A stretch of 64,000 bases of DNA from Rhizopus sp. PT2906 (GCA_025529335.1 JAMYHX010000189.1:1-64000), one strand, 5' to 3'. Counted from the stretch's first letter, positions 21,927-37,293 are shown. Notes: generated by a model not told the origin, from the letters alone. Translations and numbers: made by a program.

Positions 21927-24029
21927 TGAACACTGCACTATACATTAAAATATTTGTCAATAAGTCTCTGGTGTGTAATGTTATTCATCAACAGAAAAGA
22001 CCTTGACAAGCTACTTTACGCAAATGGTCAATCAGAATGTGTAGTGAGTCAGAAAAGTTTACTTCACTAGGGGCTATTAGATGCTTTGTCTGATTCTGGC
22101 CATTGAATGTTCCTATTCTAAAATAAGGCTACAGTTGACTTTTTGCTATTGAGTTGCTCAATCAAATGGAACCTAGGAGAGCATAAAAAAGAAGAAAGTG
22201 AAGCGGTTACCCTCGAGATATGATATACTTGGCAATACCCGTAGAAGCATGGTTCACTACAAATAATAATACCTTTTCCACTCATAGTTTAATCTAAAGT
22301 GTTTTCAAAATAACATGAATACTTTCATGTGTTCTAATAGTTGCTTTAGATTAATTCGATTCATTCAATCTTTATAATAAATACAGTCTAATATTTTATC
22401 GACACATATGTATCTCAGGAGTAGGTGGTCATGGGGCATAAAATATCCAATGAAACTAAAAGCACATTGAGTGCAACCTTGACGACAGTCATTTGTTCAT
22501 TAGCAAGACGTCAAAGTTGAAACAAAGTGTTTTTTTTTATGATACTCTCGGCTCTATTTCTTAAAAAATGAACAAGTTGACATTATTGCATTGGGTATAG
22601 GATTTTATGAGAAATGGCTTGTCAGACAAAGTAAGGCTATGCTAGACTGGTATCACAATACTTCTTTTCAAAAGCTCAGGGATTACCTCCTTTACTCATG
22701 ACTTAAGAAAGAATGGGATGTTTAATGCTTTACAAAAGTTACGAATTGGCTCAAACTACATTGTTTGTTTGTTTTTAATGCATCTATGGTCTCCCCTCAT
22801 ACTGTTTTCAATAAATTCCCCCAAAATCCATTCACATGCCTGGTACGATTATGGCCCTCCCCCCTCCTCCTCCTCCTTAATCTTGCCAATCAACTTCAAG
22901 CGGCATACAAATCCATTTTTTATTTCATTTCTGAGTTCTAGCCAATCATCATGAACATATGAAAAGTCGAGAATTACCATAAAAAGGGCAAAATCATTTG
23001 GATGTGATGACAGTCAATGGCGATGACACTCCGATTTTGGAGAGACACACTGTGTCTGTGTATATTGTAATACAATAAGGATGTGAATGGGTAATCTACA
23101 CTAAATGAAGTAATTTAAGTCACGAATGGATAAATGGTACTTTTTACGGAGAAAAATCTAACATAGCATGATTCATGTGAGTGGGTCCCTGAACAATTTA
23201 TTGACAAGTAAAAATTGTGTCAGGTGCTACCTAGAAACAAAGTACAGCCTGTCAATTAAATTGTTTAGACAATTTCTATTTCTATTTTCGTAATTGCTCA
23301 TGTTTTGCCAAGTTAAAATAAACAACCAACTATACAAACACACATCATATATACATAATTTAAATAAACCGCACACATGGGTACACTTAAATCAACATCA
23401 AAGTGTTGACGTAAGGACTCAAGGGACCAATCAAAGTGGATGTGACGTGGCTTGATCACCACCAGAGGCTGATTCTCTTTTAGAGAGAGATGTCTTGATA
23501 AAATGCTATAGTTTGACTTTACACAAGACACGAGGATGGAGCATATATAGTTGCAATACGTTTAAAGAGATTCGAGGCAATCAACACACATATTGACGTC
23601 ATAACTAACAACGATATTTGGACCATCAGTTGCATTTACCTATTTGGGCTGAGCATTTGACAACCTCTTTAAGGATACGGATGGTATTTGTTAGAAGTAA
23701 AAGAATGTCAGTTTAATAAAGCTAGTAGTTAGTTATTATAGTTTAATAGATATATAATTAAGCTATTTTATTAATTAACGCTATTATATGACTTATCTTT
23801 TGGACCATTCATTTGTTAGAACAAAGCGCACTAAAAGGGATCGCCGTCTGGACCGGTCCCAGTAGCCTGTTTCAGATAGACCAATTCTTGGCTCGTGCCC
23901 AGAACCATTCCGGCTCCGATGATTGACACCTTTTGTCATGGCTTCTCTTCTAAAAAAAAAAAAAGGTATAAAAAGCGCAGCCTTTCCGTTTCTTTCTTTT
24001 CTTCCCCCCTTTTTATTATTTATATAAAA
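21927..24029. other. long gene-poor AT-rich region
   Basis: About 2.1 kb with no supported gene. Short frames at 22718-22954 and 23313-23531 (minus) lack features I can place. The minus frame has some protein-like text (PLVVIKPRHIHFDWSLESLR) and may be a gene fragment. Two TATA-like and A-rich tracts just upstream of 24030 are probably promoter sequence of the zinc-finger gene. Confidence 0.4.
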
Positions 24030-24709
<680 letters not shown>

Positions 24710-25149
24710 TACCTCTCGTCAATATTTAGAAGCTTTGTATTGTATATAAACCATACCTTAAAAAAAAAAAGAAGCACCATAACAATAAATCTTTATCTGA
24801 AAGTTGATCTTGTAATAGCATTTTTTATACATAAATGATAACCATCTATGCATACCTTGATGTTTTTACATAATAATAAAAATAAAAGGGGAGCCATGCA
24901 TTGTGTGAGCATAAATAAAGGCTAGATGTCATTGAATTTTCATATGAATTGATACAAAACATTCCTTGTTTTCAAAACTAAAATTCGTTCTTTAGTAAAA
25001 TGAGAGTATCCTTGTATTTAAATGTTTAATGCTTATGTCTTTTTTAATGTATTTTGATTAAGAAAAAGGAAATGGTATTTATATGAATAGGAAATGAACA
25101 AAGAAGAGATAAGAAAAAGTTTTAAATATAAAGATGTTGTGTTATGCAT
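24710..25149. other. convergent intergenic region
   Basis: 3' regions of the zinc-finger gene and the convergent Cdc20-like gene. AATAAA-like words occur on both strands, for example near 24785 and 24875. Nothing else is seen. Confidence 0.4.
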
Positions 25150-26988
25150 TTAGCGAATACTCTTGCTTCTTCTTAATTGTATCTCCTTCTTTTCTGTTAA
25201 GCGTGCACTTTCTGACGCAAGTGGTGCTTTTCCATTTGATTCAAAGATTCTCCAGAACTTTAAGTTTTCATCTGCCGCGGCTGTTGCAAGAACTTGTCCG
25301 TCAGGACTCAAGGCAGAATGTAAAATTCTAGTTTCGTGTGCGGGAATATCTATAATCTTGTTAAGGGTTGGGTATCCCCAAACTGTCACTTGATTATGTG
25401 GCAATCCATGTGTAGACACAATTTCTTTGTAATGCTGGGACCAGTGAAGTGAAGTGACTTGAGAGCCAGCATGAATCGTGTTTAGACGAGCGCATGTGGT
25501 TGTATTCCAAAAGTGAATCTTTTTATCATCACGACCACCACCCGTAGCTAGGATACTTCGGTTCCATGGACACCAGGCTAGAGCCTATCGTAGAGTTAGA
25601 GAGGAGAATAAAATTAAGAATTACCCTATATACCTTGACAGCGCTGACATGGGTACGTTTAGTGTATTTTGGTGTCGTCGTTCTGGCATCCCAGATGTTC
25701 ACAGTGTTATCATTACCACCACTGGCAAGTAATTCACCATCCCATCGCCATTTGAGACCGCACACTTCATCAGCGTGGCCATAGAGTTCTCTGACAACGT
25801 GTTTTGCCAGTCGTACGTCATGACTAAAGATACTGCCATCACGAGCTCCGGATGAGATGATGTGTTTGTCCCAAGAAAGAACGCCCACTCGGCAGTCTTG
25901 GCCTTTCATTGAACGCAGCTTTTTGTTGGCTTGCACGTCCCAAATTTGGGTATCTCCTTTGGTTGTGCCTACTGCAAGGTAGGCGCCGTCTGCGGAATAG
26001 GATAGTGAAGCGACGGGATCATCATAATCGTAATTAAGAGCTTGAATCGTGCCATTATCAGCACTCCAAAGATAGACAGACTTGCCAAGGCCAACGGCAA
26101 CTACGTTGTGACAAGACCAATCGAGTACATTGAGGTAATAGTCATCAATCATGTAGGGCGCGTCTAGGATTTTTTCTGGAGAAGTGATGATATGTCTCTT
26201 TACTGAGGATGAAGTGCTAGTATTGAGGGTGGGTTGTGTATTTTTGGTGATATCGACTTTAGCAGTAGGTGGTGGGGCGGGGCCGTAGCGTAAGATGCGT
26301 TTATCGGGATATATACCACAAGCATTTGCTACTTGTTCTTGGTAACTCTTTGACCCGACAATGTCAAAGTAACTTGTCGGTTGTGTCTTGCTCATAAGCA
26401 CTTGGGCAGAGTGCATATCTGCAATTCCTGGAGTAAGGCGATCATACTATATACAGAAAAATGTTTAGAGTCACTGATACGTATTTATGAATAAACATCT
26501 GTATGCATGCACACAGACATACAACTTACAACTTCTTTTGTATCAATTCGTTTTTGTTTTGGAGCAATAGGCGTATTTAACCAATGTTCGTTTGCTGTGT
26601 CCAAAGAAGAAATGGCTGAGTATGAACGCTTTAAGCTAGGAGGTTGGAAGGCCTGGCTAGATGAACTGGATGAGCCTACAGAATGAGAAGTTTTAGAACG
26701 CATAAGGAAATCTGTGAGAGTTCGAGGGTTCTGAGACGTTGTTGATTTGGATGAAGACGAGGCTTGTGTTGTTTGTTTATTATTGTCTTTGGTCTTTTGG
26801 TTAGGGTTAGGACCAGTAAGTGGCATTTTCGTAATGGGCTTTTCGTCTAATAGAGTCTTTTTGGATGCTGAAGGAGAGGAGTAAGTGGGAGCAGACGAAC
26901 ACGATCTACTCAAGACGGGCCGACTAGCTGATACATCTTGTTTTCTTTCTGTGCCTTCGTTACTGGGCTCTAGTGTGTTTGATGACAT
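25150..26988 (-). CDS. CDC20: Cdc20/Fizzy-type APC/C activator with WD40 repeats
   Basis: Three exons (26530-26988, 25634-26446, 25150-25584) give 568 residues. The first 150 residues are Ser-rich and disordered. A KILxY-like motif RILRYGP is present near residue 205. Seven WD40 blades follow, including GHADEVCGLKWRWDGELLAS and DNTVNIWDARTT. The C-terminus ends SKSIR, the isoleucine-arginine tail that docks on the APC/C. The C-box position reads DRLTPG instead of the usual DRxIP. Proteins of this class recruit mitotic substrates to the anaphase-promoting complex. The overall architecture is Cdc20-like rather than Cdh1-like, but mucoralean fungi may have paralogues. The start ATG opens the only long frame upstream. 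Confidence 0.92.
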
Positions 26989-28402
26989 TGCAACAAACTA
27001 AAAACAAGAAAGAAGGAAAAAAAAAAAAAAGAAAAGAAAGGAAAGAGTAAAGCTGACCTTGATAATGCGGTTACAAAAGAACAAAAAAATTTGTGTGAGG
27101 AGATTGTGACAGGCTTCGTAACCGGAAACTGAAATTGTACCTGCTGATAACTACTTTATAAAGCTCAAACGAGTCTTTAGATTCTAAGAGAGAGAGGGTA
27201 AGAGAAAAGGGGGATATGGATAGATTGTATATATAGTCCAAGAGTATTTAAGTTTTAGTCAGTTTATCGTTCGAACCTTAATTTCAGTGGTGTTTTCTCG
27301 CGTTATTTTTTGGAACAAGTTACGCGCGTGTTTTGAATCTATGTGAAGGCGTGTTTATGTTTAGGTATCAACAATAAGACTAGATGTATATTTCAGATAC
27401 AATTCTGTTCAATGACACACAAAAGTATGTTTACTATCTCTTGAGTGTGTCTATTACATTCTATAAAGTTTATTCTGAACATAGGCTGACGCGTGTCGCG
27501 TGACTTTAGGCACTATTTACTTTTCATAAAAATCGCCATAGCTTAATTGAGTTAGGATCCATTGGCATGGGAATAAGAGTGTAGATCCAATTTGCATAAC
27601 TCAAATAAAGCATAAATCAGAAGGCATGATTGCTACTGCTAGTTCCTATTGCGGCCATAACCGTTCATTTCTAAATATGCCCTTGCATATATTGCTTAAC
27701 CCTTGACAAATAAGCAACTTTAGCACAATGCATCTCTTTTAATACATTTCCACTTAATTGAATTAAATGAATTCATCTTTGATTTCAGGACAATCACTTG
27801 TAGAAGGGAAACATAGTTAAAGAATTAAAAGTACATGTTTTTTTTTCAGGCACATATTCTTGATTGTGAAGAGATAAGCATTTACTAAATGTAGTAACAT
27901 GTGCTTTTTTATTTCTCTGAAGGGGCAAAATTTATAATATTTGGTTGCCTAGTAACATTCATGTGTCAAGCATTCTATCCGACACTTCTCGAAGAATCCT
28001 TTAATATGCACCGAAAAATCTCTCTATGCTTTGGCGTACTTTTAAATATGCTATTGTCACCTCTATCTGTTTTTGGAGTAGATTTCTTTGTGGTTTGAGT
28101 GACTCATCAACAAACATTCAATTTACATACAAATAATTACCGCATCACAGTCATATAAGCTTAATGATCACATGAACAAGCATTCTTGAAGAAATTAGCC
28201 CTTTGACGCGAGTCATTTAAAAATAAGAGACGCTTTAATGCTTAACTAATACTGAGAAAGCACTTCCATGAAAGGTATGCTCTCTGTTGTTTATAAGAAG
28301 CCTCTTTTTTCCCCTGGCATAACCTATCAGTTTCACAGCTTATTGTCTGAATTTAAAGCAATTTTTTAAAAATGTCAAGTTGTCTATTCTTTTCTTTTTT
28401 TG
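26989..28402. other. divergent intergenic region
   Basis: About 1.4 kb between the Cdc20-like gene and the AAA ATPase gene. AT-rich with A-rich runs just upstream of 26988. The 65-codon frame at 27901-28098 has no support. A single copy of the 22-nt array end unit sits at 28344-28360. Confidence 0.45.
28344..28360 (+). repeat. isolated terminus-like unit of the 22-nt array family
   Basis: TGTCTGAATTTAAAGCA differs from the right terminus of the 19.4-21.9 kb element only near its last bases. No neighbouring units occur at 22 nt spacing. It may be a fossil end or a chance match. Confidence 0.35.
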
Positions 28403-30501
<2,099 letters not shown>

Positions 30502-30506
30502 CATCT

Positions 30507-32009
30507 TTATCTGCGTCCTTTTCCACTTGACTTTCCACCTCTTCTTGCAAGTGCTGGCACAACTCTTTTACTTCTTTTTGATACTGGTGCTTGAACAGCA
30601 TCATTATCTGATTCATACAATTCATAATGTTCATCTGAGAATTCGTCAAGTTCTTCAAGTTCATTTTCTCGTAGTTTAGTTTCGATCCACTCTAAACCAA
30701 TCTGCAAGTTTTCCTTTCCAGCGTACATATGCTGAGTTCTTTGGTGCAAGTATGCTCTCATCTGTCTGCAATCTTCAGCGAGCATTTCAACAGAACGGGT
30801 TTTGTTGCATTTATAAAGATAGATCGCAAAGCATAATAATTCAATGCGTTTCCATATACACTTTGATCCATCAGTAGGGTGTTTCAGGAATACAGCTACA
30901 CAGTTTGGCTTTTGAATGATACTGATGAGTTTGCGAAGAACTTGGCCTGTGGCGTCAATCAATTCCTGAGAAACGGCTTCAGAGCTGCCAATAAAGACCT
31001 GTAATTGATATGGTGGTACTTTAAATCCGTTCCTGCCAGACTTAAGAACACACAAGATCTGGGCAATAGTCTGAAATACGTTTGCTGACCCGCGTTTAGG
31101 CAAGACTTCTTCTAATTGGGTATATTCTGCAGTTAATGCGTTGCACACCTTGGCTATGGGTGTATTGTTGGCACGTAATTTCTCAGCCGCGGTCAAAGAG
31201 ACACCTAGTTGGATCCTAAGGAAAATCTTGTATTCGTCGTCTTCGTTCAAATCTGTATATTCAGCTACAAGTCATAGAACAAGGAAGCGTGAGTAAACAG
31301 AGCTTATAACACATGTCAGCAGTCTTACCACACACGATTTCATGAGCATTAAATTGTTCAATAATCTCTCTACTCAAGTATCTTCTTTCAGTATTATGTT
31401 GCGCTACAGACATTAAAGAGGTTAGTGATACGCCTTTCTTTTTCCACCTTTGACTTACTACGCCTCATAGCTTCCAAATTTGCATTTTCAACAGGAGGAG
31501 GGCCAAAGTAATACTCTACTGGTTCGCCTGAAGAGTAATCAACATATGGAATCTCATTGGTCATGAATCTATGTGTAAGGGAAAAAAAGTCTTAGTTAAA
31601 GTGTCAAGATAAAAAAAAAGGTAAGGTCCCCTTACTTATATATAGACGTTAGCCTCTGTTTTCCATCAATACAGACACGTACTTTCTTACTTTTAATTTG
31701 ACGTATAGCAAATAGCAGAGGAGGCACATGATAATTGTTCAAGAGAGAATCGATCAAAGCACGCATTTTGCCAATGTCCCAAACAACTTCTCTTTGATAA
31801 GGTGCATTCTATAGGGCGAATAACGTGTCAATGTCAATAAAAAGGATCATTTTGTTCTCCCCTTTACCAAACAAATGAGTTCCTTATCAATATGTTCTAT
31901 AATAAATAGTTTAGACATCATGACTATATACACTTAATAGACTGACACCTTTCAATTTCCAAATGGGCATGGCCCTAGACTTTGGCCTAGGAAGCGCTGT
32001 TGGAAGCAT
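30507..32009 (-). CDS. DUF262 (ParB/GmrSD-like nuclease fold) protein
   Basis: Six exons (31949-32009, 31868-31896, 31636-31808, 31459-31568, 31329-31403, 30507-31264) give 401 residues. The N-terminal part shows NAPYQREVVWDIGKMRALID and CIDGKQRLTSIYKF, the two hallmarks of DUF262 (FQRxxVW and DGxQRLTS). In bacteria this ParB-like fold provides NTP hydrolysis or nuclease function in type IV restriction enzymes. Fungal versions are known but uncharacterised. The rest is helical, with a strongly basic C-terminus (SKRSKRVVPALARRGG) that could bind nucleic acid or be nuclear. The start is uncertain: an upstream ATG at 32291 could be joined through a weak donor. Its stop is 5 nt from that of the convergent AAA ATPase gene. 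Confidence 0.8.
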
Positions 32010-32088
32010 ACTGAAATAAGCAAGAAAAAGAAAGAACAGAGACTTTTTATTAACCCAGACCAGTGGTTCTATTTTTTCACATATTAAA

Positions 32089-32135
<47 letters not shown>

Positions 32136-32925
32136 CAGAGAACAATGAAACTTGCTCTTCCGATATTTTATCAAAGATATGAGTGTTTGGATATATATAT
32201 ATATATATTGTTGATTACAAACCTGATTTTTTGAAGCCATAGTTAATCCCTTTTCAATTGGCAAAGTAGACCTAGGACTTGATTGTACCATAATACAGCA
32301 ACCAAAAGAGAATCATTTAATGCCAGAATGACTATTTTGCTCAATTACATCTATTGATTATGCTATCAAGCATTAGATGTTTAGCTGAATAACGCGTAAT
32401 TGTTCTCTATAAAAGAAAGAACAATGATCGAGAGATCGTCATTAATGTGCTTTGATAAACAAATAAGATGTTGATCTTAAAGGTAATCAAGAAACATAAT
32501 AAATTTGTTGTTGATTTCATTGTTCAAAAGAAAGAGTAGATGTATAAACAATGCCAATTACGATGACCAGTAGTAGAAACGAATGAATCCCTTTGTTTGA
32601 TATGAAACGAGTCTTTACTATAGAGTAATCAAGATGATATCCTTTTTTTTTTTTTTTTTTTTACTAATCAAGTTTGACAGTGTTATCGCTATATCATCAA
32701 AATAAATCAAAAATAGGCTAGTATGTCCGTATGTTTGATTGATGAGTCATCTATGCAAATCAAACATAAGAGCAGATAAAGAAACATAGCATGTACTATG
32801 ATACCAGAACTGTTAATAAAGACTTTTAATATCTCCTTAAGTTTGTTCTCCCTTTTTTCTTTTCCTTAAAAATAATAAACTGTTTCTATTTATTTTTCTG
32901 CCTTTTGTTTTTACACAGGATTCTA
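32010..32925. other. intergenic or 5' leader region with poly-A and poly-T tracts
   Basis: Between the divergent DUF262 and sulfate transporter genes. It contains a 43 nt A run, an 18 nt TA run near 32190 and a T run near 32643-32662. An ATG at 32291 on the minus strand may start an alternative first exon of the DUF262 gene. No other gene is seen. Confidence 0.45.
32090..32132. repeat. 43-nt poly(A) tract
   Basis: Uninterrupted A run on the + strand (T on the DUF262 sense strand), about 80 nt upstream of that gene's start. It may be a retroposed poly(A) tail or a simple-sequence expansion. Confidence 0.9.
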
Positions 32926-35472
32926 ATGGAGCATTCTCTTCCCCCCTTTTTTGTTAAAGGTTTGAACATTTGTGCTCTATAACTTTGCATTGACATTTAT
33001 TTAACAAGATAACAATATACATCCTACGACCATCATTGATGATGATTGCACGAGCAGTATCAGCAATCATACTATCAATTGCCTCTTAACCAATGACTCA
33101 ACTTACTTGTTACCGCATAACAATGTCAAAGACTATAAATCAATAAAGCCTAGTTCAGATAGTGATGACGATGGCAGCAGCCAAGTTTATTTTAATTCTT
33201 CTCGGCGAACATCTGCGAGTATATATTATACATATTAATTACAATAAATTAGATGCACTTATATCTTTTGTCTAGTTCCTTCAGAAATCATTGCAGTTAG
33301 TGAATCTAGCACAAATAGCTGGCTGCTCATTAGCAACCGCTCAAAATATTATATACCAATCCTCCAATGGATTCCGCACTACACAAGGAATGACTTCACT
33401 CAAGATTTGCTTTCCGGTTTATCTCTTTCGGCACTTTTCATCCCACAGGCTTTATCATACGCAACTGGCCTTTGTAACATACCGGCTATTCACGGATTAT
33501 ACACCATCACAGTCACTACCATGGCTTATGCCTGCTTAGGCACGTCATAGTAAGTTAAGACTTTAACTACAACGTCAGATCTAAATATAATTCATGTAGT
33601 CAGTTATCAGTCGGGCCTGAAGCCTCCATCTCGCTGATGGTCGGATCTGGTATTACATATCATCAAGCCATGATGAAACAATCACTGGAACCTGAAGCAG
33701 CAGCAGCCATCGCGAGCCTCATGGCGCTATTTGTTGGTCTCTTTACATTTATCTTGGGTATTTTAAGATTTGGATTCCTTGACAGCTTAATGAGCAGATC
33801 CCTGATGAGAGGCTTCATCACTGCTGTCGCTGTCGTTGTACTCATGCAGCAACTCATTGTGCTACTTGGCCTCGGCGACATTGCACAACAATCAGGGCTC
33901 ACGCCGGATTCGAGCACACTGCAACGAGCTATATTTCTATTCAATCATTTTCAAGAATACCATCCAGTAACCACTTTGATGTCATCCAGTGTAATCACAG
34001 CATTAATTATATCACCCTGCATAAAACGTTGGTGGAGAGGGAAAAGGGGAGGGAAAGTTGTCCAACGCATACCCGAAGTGCTGCTCGTCACTGTCGTTAC
34101 CACAGTTTTGTGCAAAGTGTTCCGATTGGATCAAACTGGACTCGACATTTTGGGAACTGTAGGCAGATCAGATGCTGTTGTACATGCTCCCTTACCAACA
34201 CCACGGATGCCATCAATCCCTGCCAATGTCGATTTTAATGCAATCATCGCCAATTCCATTATTATTAGCATCATTGGCTTTGTAGAATCGATCGCAGCAG
34301 CAAAGTCTTTTGCTAGAAGACACAACTATTTTGTGAGTTCAAACAGAGAACTTGTAGCGCTTGGAGTTGCAAACATTGTAGGAAGTCTCTTTCAGGCATT
34401 TCCTGCATTCGGTTCAGTCAGTATATGAATATATACAATATACCCCCCTTTTTATTTACACATTATATAATACTTAGTTTCCTAGAAGTAAGCTTCATGA
34501 ATCAGTCAAGCCAAAGACACAAATGTCGAGTCTGCTGTCGGGCGTGATTTGCATCATTGTGACCATGCTCTTTTTACCTTACCTCTATTTTTTACAGCAT
34601 GCAACATTGAGCGGCATCATTCTTATGGCAGTTATTGCTCTCTTGAAGGAGTTACCTCACGATCTAAAGTTCATGTGGCGTGTGCGTGCATGGAAGGATA
34701 TTGTATTCATGATTGTTACTTTTTCAGCAACTGTGCTGTTTTCCTTGGAAATTGGAACAGCCATATCTGTTGTATTTAGTCTTCTTGCCACCATCAAACA
34801 GTCAAGTTGTCCCCGTATCACTGTTCTAGTAAGTTTAATTATACAACCAAGATATTTACTCATGGTAAATAGGGCCGAGTCAAGGAAACCTCTTATGAGT
34901 TTAAGCCAATACAAGGCTCAAAAGAAGAAATAGAGCATCTAAAGGACATTTTGATAGTTAGAATAGAAGAACCTTTGAATTTTGCAAATGCAGGTAAATA
35001 GGAAAGATATTTATGATCATGATTGCGTTAACAAGCTATACCATAGTTCAATTAAAAGACAGGATTACAAGGTTAGAAAAGTTTGGCGATATGGCAGTTC
35101 ATCCATCCGAACAGCCTCGTAGGAATAACTTGTTATATATCATTCTAGACCTTGGCGGTATGGCTTCGATAGATGCAAGGTAAATATAGAGTAGACAGAT
35201 CAGTATGTGTGTTTTAATCTCGAATATATGACAGCGCTGTACAAATGCTATATGAAACGATTCAATCTTATCACAAACAAGGAGTGCAGGTGCTCCTGGC
35301 CAATGCTTGCTCTAATGCCATAGCACTACTTGATCGTGCTGGTGTATTGGAGCTTGTTGGACCGCATATGTTATTTGATAATGTAAAATGCGCCATTCAA
35401 TCTATTGAACAAAACATGTTCTACACAACCTTTCCAAATAGTTTGGCGCTTGAGTATTCTCTAACATCTTAA
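32926..35472 (+). CDS. SulP/SLC26 sulfate transporter with STAS domain
   Basis: Eight exons (32926-32959, 33009-33218, 33276-33549, 33600-34416, 34478-34828, 34873-34993, 35047-35179, 35235-35472) give 725 residues. After an acidic, Ser-rich N-terminal region come SulP hallmarks: SGLSLSALFIPQALSYATG, CNIPAIHGLYTI and QLSVGPEA. Some twelve membrane segments follow. FPAFGSFPRSKLHES spans an intron whose donor is GTCAGT. The C-terminal STAS domain includes LYIILDLGGMASIDA, the usual position of the conserved beta strand. Members import sulfate or related anions across plasma or vacuolar membranes. Substrate and membrane cannot be fixed here. The 34 nt first exon is supported by an in-frame join giving FVKDNNIHP. 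Confidence 0.92.
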
Positions 35473-35742
35473 TATTATTGTGCGATATACATATTAAAAA
35501 AAACTATTGAAGCATCAAGTAACTCCTGAAGCATTTCAAATATCGACGCATGACGCTTAGGTTGTAATGTCTTTTTTTTTTTTGCTTTGACGATATGAGA
35601 TAAATACCCATGATTCAGTCTTATGCACATACAAACCACCTATAGCTCTAGTTTTTCATTACGCATTCCACATTTATTCGCAGTAATAAATTATAGGTTT
35701 GTAATGATGTTGATCACAGTTATCTGATTTATTGAAGTTATC

Positions 35743-35866
35743 ATGGGTATTGCTAGGGACACGCAAATTTATTTCCTTTTTGGGCGTGGCACGTAGTTGT
35801 GTAACTGTATATCCAGTTCTGGTTGTCGATATTTCTTCGCACTGCTTGAGCTTTAAAACTTTGCCT
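35743..35866 (-). repeat. copy 1 of an inverted duplicated sequence
   Basis: On the minus strand this reads as an open frame with LKLKQCEEISTTRTGYTVTQ. It is nearly identical over about 90 nt to the + strand at 36231-36328. It is part of a 100-codon open frame (35674-35976) of unknown identity. Confidence 0.7.
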
Positions 35867-36230
35867 GCCCCTTCCAAATAAGAAGGTGCTTTTCCGTTTA
35901 AATATTTATAAGGATAAGAATAGGCAGTACTTAGCACTAAATTTAACTCTATTGTTATGCTATTGTGAAGCTTCATTTTGTCTTATTGTATTCATTGTTT
36001 CTCCACATGTCTCAATACAGCTTTACTATCAACATTTAATAATAAATGCTTTAATTCCAAAACTATATCACTCATACAATTCGTTAGACGTGCTTACATA
36101 GTCTTTTACTGTATGGATTCACTCTACTAATAAATATTACAGTCGTTTATTTCAACTTTTTTAAACGAAGATCACAAATAAATACCTTCCTATTTAGGGG
36201 GACACCCTGTTTTATTTCCTTTCTTGACCG

Positions 36231-36328
36231 GACACGCAAAATTTTAAAGCTCAAGCGGTGCGAAGAAATAGCGACGGCCAGAACTGGATATACAGTTACA
36301 CGACTGCGTGCTCTTAGCAATACCCATT
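36231..36328 (+). repeat. copy 2 of an inverted duplicated sequence
   Basis: The shared text includes CCAGAACTGGATATACAGTT and GTGCGAAGAAATA. This copy lacks an internal stretch of about 33 nt present in copy 1. The two may be fragments of one repeat family or of a duplicated gene. Confidence 0.7.
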
Positions 36329-37293
36329 ATCATTGAATACAATAAACCATGCCCTTTCTTCCGAGTTTCCAAAATTGAGAGATAATTTAGTGTTATTTCG
36401 AGGCTTTGAACAAGGATTGAATGGGAATATATATATTCATTTACTATAAATCTTTGTTATTTGTGTATGAACAATCACATATAATGCTTTTATCCTAGTG
36501 CAGAAGCAGCCAAACTCTTGCTTGTGTAAGGTTTGCATTACTGCAATCAACGCCTACTCTTATGCTACTATGGCGGGCATGTATTTTCAAAATACTTCCA
36601 TTGATATCGCAAAGTTTATATATGTAATGTTGGTAAAACTTGCAGGGATTATAAATTCTCTGGGTGATGATTTATTACACCTTTTTTTGTCGCAACCAGG
36701 ACATAACAGTAATAGGTGTATACACTCTTTTTATGGAAAACATGAATCATTGGTCACAGCTCTTGAGAGAGATCTTCATCACCAAATTCTTATTGACAAA
36801 CTATGCAAAATCTTCAGTAAAGAAGTCGGTAACAAAACATCCAATATAAAGAAATAGTACTAAGGAAGAATAAAGCTGTATTTGTTAAATTCATAAAGGT
36901 TTTTGTTCATATTTTTACACTTTGGGAAATAGGATTCTGGGTGTCTCCCATCCTTCTCGACCTTGTTTAGTTGCGACATAACTATGCAGCCTTGATCGTT
37001 TTACAAAATCTCGCTTCATTGTCCAGAGGGTGCTTTGAGACGAAAATTTCAACTTTCGAAAAATATTCTCAAAAAAGGGGAGCAAACCAAAAAAAAAAGG
37101 TCCATTTTCTGCTTCTTTCTGTCATCCAATCACCTGCAAAACTTTATGATTTATTGCAATCTTGCATTGCACAAGATCAAATAAATGGGACCAGCATTTG
37201 CATTGCCGAGGCACAATACAAGTTATGCTATTAATGGCCTGAGCTGGTTATCCACTCATTACTCTTGCTCGACCTCAAATCATATTTATATCA

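Larger units (their letters stand above)
35473..37293. other. repeat-bearing intergenic region
   Basis: About 1.8 kb. It contains two inverted copies of a protein-like sequence at 35743-35866 and 36231-36328. A 119-codon frame at 36498-36857 and an 87-codon frame at 36971-37234 have no recognisable domains and are not called as genes. Confidence 0.4.

Noticed and set aside
23313..23531. Minus-strand 72-codon frame with PLVVIKPRHIHFDW
   Set aside because: Protein-like for about 35 residues but with no flanking exons that join in frame; kept only as a note in the spacer entry.
32223..32291. First exon of DUF262 gene starting at ATG 32291
   Set aside because: Joining it in frame to the next exon needs a poor donor (GTCTAC); the obvious GTTTGT donor leaves the wrong phase. 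Start 32009 preferred, with uncertainty stated.
36498..36857. 119-codon frame downstream of the inverted duplication
   Set aside because: No recognisable motif, no start context and competing frames of similar length on the same strand.
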